Source: Methanobacteriota archaeon
GTDB lineage: Archaea; Halobacteriota; Syntropharchaeia; JACQPP01
Assembly (NCBI GenBank): GCA_016207465.1
Contig: JACQPP010000032.1
Location: 1-6,519, forward strand
DNA length: 6,519 nucleotides
Reading direction: 5' to 3'
Under the pieces are notes generated by a model that made no database searches, had not been told where the DNA came from, and saw nothing but the letters and a program-made list of their open reading frames with translations. Each line of letters starts with the position of its first letter. Position 1 is the stretch's first letter. Below, piece by piece: positions 5,141-6,519 of this stretch. The translations under genes were made by a program, and so were the position numbers.

Positions 5141-6162
5141 TCGGGGGTCTCCCGGGGGGCTGTCTCCGGCGTCGGCGGCTTCGTCGCGGTGGTGGGCTCC
5201 CCGGTGAGGTGGAGGAACACGTCCTCCAGTCTCGGTTCCCTCTGGGCGATGTGTTGGACGCGGACCCCCATGGTTCCGAGGGCCTGGGCGAGTTCGAGGA
5301 TGGCCTGGGGGGCCTCGTCCACCTCGAGGGCGAGGGTGTTCTCCCCGTCGGCCTCCACCGATTTGACGCTGGGGAGGCGCTGGAGGCGGTGGACCTCGGC
5401 GGGCCTCCAGGCGTCCATCGCCTTCACTTCCACAATCTCGCGAGTCTTGAGGCGCGCGGCGAGGTTGGGGGTGGTGTCGTCGGCGATGAGGCGGCCCCGG
5501 TGGAGGATGGCGACGCGGGGGCAGAGTTTCTCCACCTCCGTCAGATTGTGGCTGGTGAAGAGGATGGTCTTCTGGAGTTCGGCGGAGAGGCTCCGCAGCA
5601 AATCGCGGGTCTCGCGGGCCATGCGCACGTCGAGGCCCACGGTGGGCTCGTCCATCAGCAGAACCGGGGGGTTGTGGAGGAGGGCGCGGGCCAGCATGAG
5701 TTTCACCTTCATGCCGGTGGAGAACTTGAGCACCTGGCGGTCGGCGTCCCCCCGGAGGCCGAAGAAATCGAGGAGGGTGTCAATGCGCTCCCGCGCCACG
5801 CGGGGGGGCACGTCCTGGAGGTAGGCGTAGAAGCGCAGGTTGTCGCGGGCGGTGAGCCTCCAATACAAGGCGCGGCCCCCGGTCTCCCCGTGGAGCCAGC
5901 CGATGGAGCGCCGAACCTCCTCGGATTGCTTGAGCACGTCGAACCCGTTGAGCCTGGCGGAGCCCCCGTCGGGGAGCAGGAGGGTGCAGAGTATCTTGAG
6001 GAGGGTGGTCTTCCCCGCCCCGTTGGGCCCGAGGAGCCCCACGAACTCCCCGGGGCGCACCCGCAGGCTCACATTCTCCAGCGCGGGGGTCTCCCGCACC
6101 TTGAACCCCTTGCGCTTCCGGTAGGTCTTGGAGAGACCTTCGACCTCCAGGGCGTAGTCCAT
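5137..6162 (-). CDS. ABC-2 exporter ATP-binding protein
   Basis: A 341-residue ABC ATPase that should power the neighbouring permease(s). Walker A is GPNGAGKT (45-52), the signature is FSTGMK (147-152), Walker B is VLLMDEP (167-173), the D-loop is GLD (176-178) and the H-loop histidine is H205 in TSHN. The Q-loop glutamine is not recognisable: the region reads IGWLHGETGGRALYWRLTAR (87-106). This resembles a known subset of ABC-2 ATPases with a G(D/E)ER..YWRLT segment, so it is probably a subfamily trait and not damage. Residues from about 235 form a C-terminal accessory domain of the kind seen in DrrA-like proteins (PRLEDVFLHLTG near the end), followed by a 20-residue Pro/Thr-rich tail. Start ATG 6162 has no Shine-Dalgarno. 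The first gene of the exporter operon. Confidence 0.93.
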   Translation of the reverse strand: MDYALEVEGLSKTYRKRKGFKVRETPALENVSLRVRPGEFVGLLGPNGAGKTTLLKILCTLLLPDGGSARLNGFDVLKQSEEVRRSIGWLHGETGGRALYWRLTARDNLRFYAYLQDVPPRVARERIDTLLDFFGLRGDADRQVLKFSTGMKVKLMLARALLHNPPVLLMDEPTVGLDVRMARETRDLLRSLSAELQKTILFTSHNLTEVEKLCPRVAILHRGRLIADDTTPNLAARLKTREIVEVKAMDAWRPAEVHRLQRLPSVKSVEADGENTLALEVDEAPQAILELAQALGTMGVRVQHIAQREPRLEDVFLHLTGEPTTATKPPTPETAPRETPE

Positions 6163-6230
6163 CGGGGATAGAAGGGATAGACGGGAGATAAGGGTTCACC
6201 GCCCTGATTGGGCCGAGGAGGAGGGGGACC
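6163..6230 (-). promoter_or_regulatory. Leader and promoter region of the exporter operon with short tandem repeats
   Basis: This 68-bp gap lies between the last gene's stop and the ATPase start. It holds GGGATAG at 6165-6171 and 6174-6180 and a related GGGAGATA at 6183-6190 (plus-strand sense), spaced 9 nt apart. Minus strand CCTTATC (6187-6193) is a weak TATA-like element about 27 nt before the ATG. Either could be regulatory; neither is strong. No T-run terminator is visible for the upstream gene. Confidence 0.3.
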
Positions 6231-6519
6231 TCAGTAGTAGAAGGTCACCGCGAGCCCCACCTTGCTGCGCAGGTCGGGGGCGGTGTATCCGCAGCAGGTC
6301 TGTCCGTCGCGTCCCTCCCAGCAGGTGAGGCTGCCGAAGTCCATCAGCAGGGCGTGGCCCCCGCCGGCGCCGACGACCTCGTACCAGACTCCGTCAATCT
6401 CCGCGTAGCCGAGGTTGGGGACCCAGCGGCCCTTGGAGTTCCAGGGGTCGGGGAATTGGGTTTCGTCCCAGGTGATGATGGAGGTGCCGAAGACGGCGGC
6501 GATGGCCGCCGGGGGGCAG
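6231..6519 (-). CDS. C-terminal part of an unidentified protein with a Cys pair (runs off the right edge)
   Basis: An open minus-strand reading frame enters from the right edge and ends at TGA 6231-6233, giving about 95 residues without a start in the window. I do not recognise it. The segment alternates short hydrophobic and polar stretches suggestive of beta-strands (GTSIITWDE, WVPNLGYAEIDGVWYEVVG, HALLMDFGSLTC, KVGLAVTFYY), has six tryptophan/tyrosine-rich patches and contains TCWEGRDGQTCCGY, whose cysteines could form disulfides or bind a metal. That composition would suit a secreted or surface protein, but the N-terminus needed to test this is outside the window. G/C-ending codon use is strong, supporting a real gene. 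It is on the same strand as the exporter operon and 68 bp upstream of it. Confidence 0.65.
   Translation of the reverse strand, partial: CPPAAIAAVFGTSIITWDETQFPDPWNSKGRWVPNLGYAEIDGVWYEVVGAGGGHALLMDFGSLTCWEGRDGQTCCGYTAPDLRSKVGLAVTFYY

Noticed and set aside
4217..5824. Plus-strand open reading frame of 535 codons
   Set aside because: It lies antisense to the ATPase and permease A, which have clear family motifs. Its composition (Glu/Gly/Pro/His-rich, no motifs) is that of an antisense shadow in GC-rich DNA.
6231..6519. Last gene as a diversity-generating retroelement target paired with the HRDC protein
   Set aside because: There is no reverse transcriptase, no second copy of its 3' end in the window and no cluster of AAY codons. 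The ending does not resemble the usual C-type-lectin target end.
1..6519. tRNA, rRNA, CRISPR array or insertion sequence
   Set aside because: No cloverleaf-type arms, no regularly spaced identical repeats, and no transposase-like frame or long terminal inverted repeats were seen on either strand.

Overview
This is a very G+C-rich stretch that reads as archaeal. The vapB-like gene has a strong TATA box of archaeal type, with a BRE-like flank, placed so that the transcript would start at the initiator ATG (leaderless). Several other genes lack a Shine-Dalgarno sequence and have a TATA-like element 25-35 nt upstream. The gene content (VapBC, an AbiE-like pair, ABC-2 exporters, a stand-alone HRDC protein) also fits an archaeon. 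A high-GC euryarchaeal or Thermoplasmatota-type lineage is possible, but the window holds no marker gene that settles this. Strong G/C preference at third codon positions, judged by eye, supports the gene calls.

Layout. At the left edge is the 5' part of a SAM-dependent methyltransferase (minus strand, 1-362), divergent from a gene for an unrecognised 225-residue protein (plus strand, 431-1108). The unknown gene converges on a minus-strand series that fills the rest of the window. In transcription order (right to left) that series is: the 3' end of an unidentified Cys/Trp/Tyr-containing protein (6231-6519); an ABC-2 exporter ATPase (5137-6162); permease A, overlapping it by ATGA (4256-5140); a winged-helix regulator with its own TATA-like element (3880-4218); an AbiEii-like nucleotidyltransferase overlapping that gene at TAGTG (3245-3880); permease B, a paralogue of permease A (2363-3235); a VapB antitoxin (2106-2327); a VapC PIN toxin (1722-2096); and an HRDC-domain protein (1137-1646).

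How the genes fit together. The ATPase and the two permeases look like one exporter whose operon is split by a regulator/nucleotidyltransferase pair of the AbiE (type IV toxin-antitoxin) kind. Directly downstream lies a second toxin-antitoxin module, vapBC, with its own promoter. That promoter is covered by a 30-bp dyad running from the TATA box to the start codon, a natural site for autoregulation. The HRDC protein has the N-terminal and C-terminal layout of accessory proteins known from diversity-generating retroelements, but no reverse transcriptase is present here.

The most unusual structure is a small palindromic element present twice (about 245-290 and 713-758). Each copy is two adjacent hairpins with 3-nt loops. 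The copies share a 14-nt identical core, but their second hairpins differ in sequence while keeping the fold. Each copy lies in frame inside a protein-coding gene, one gene on each strand, and is free of stop codons in all six frames. In the methyltransferase it adds about 15 residues between two normally adjacent conserved N-terminal segments. This is the behaviour of a coding-region-invading palindromic repeat, comparable in style to Rickettsia palindromic elements.
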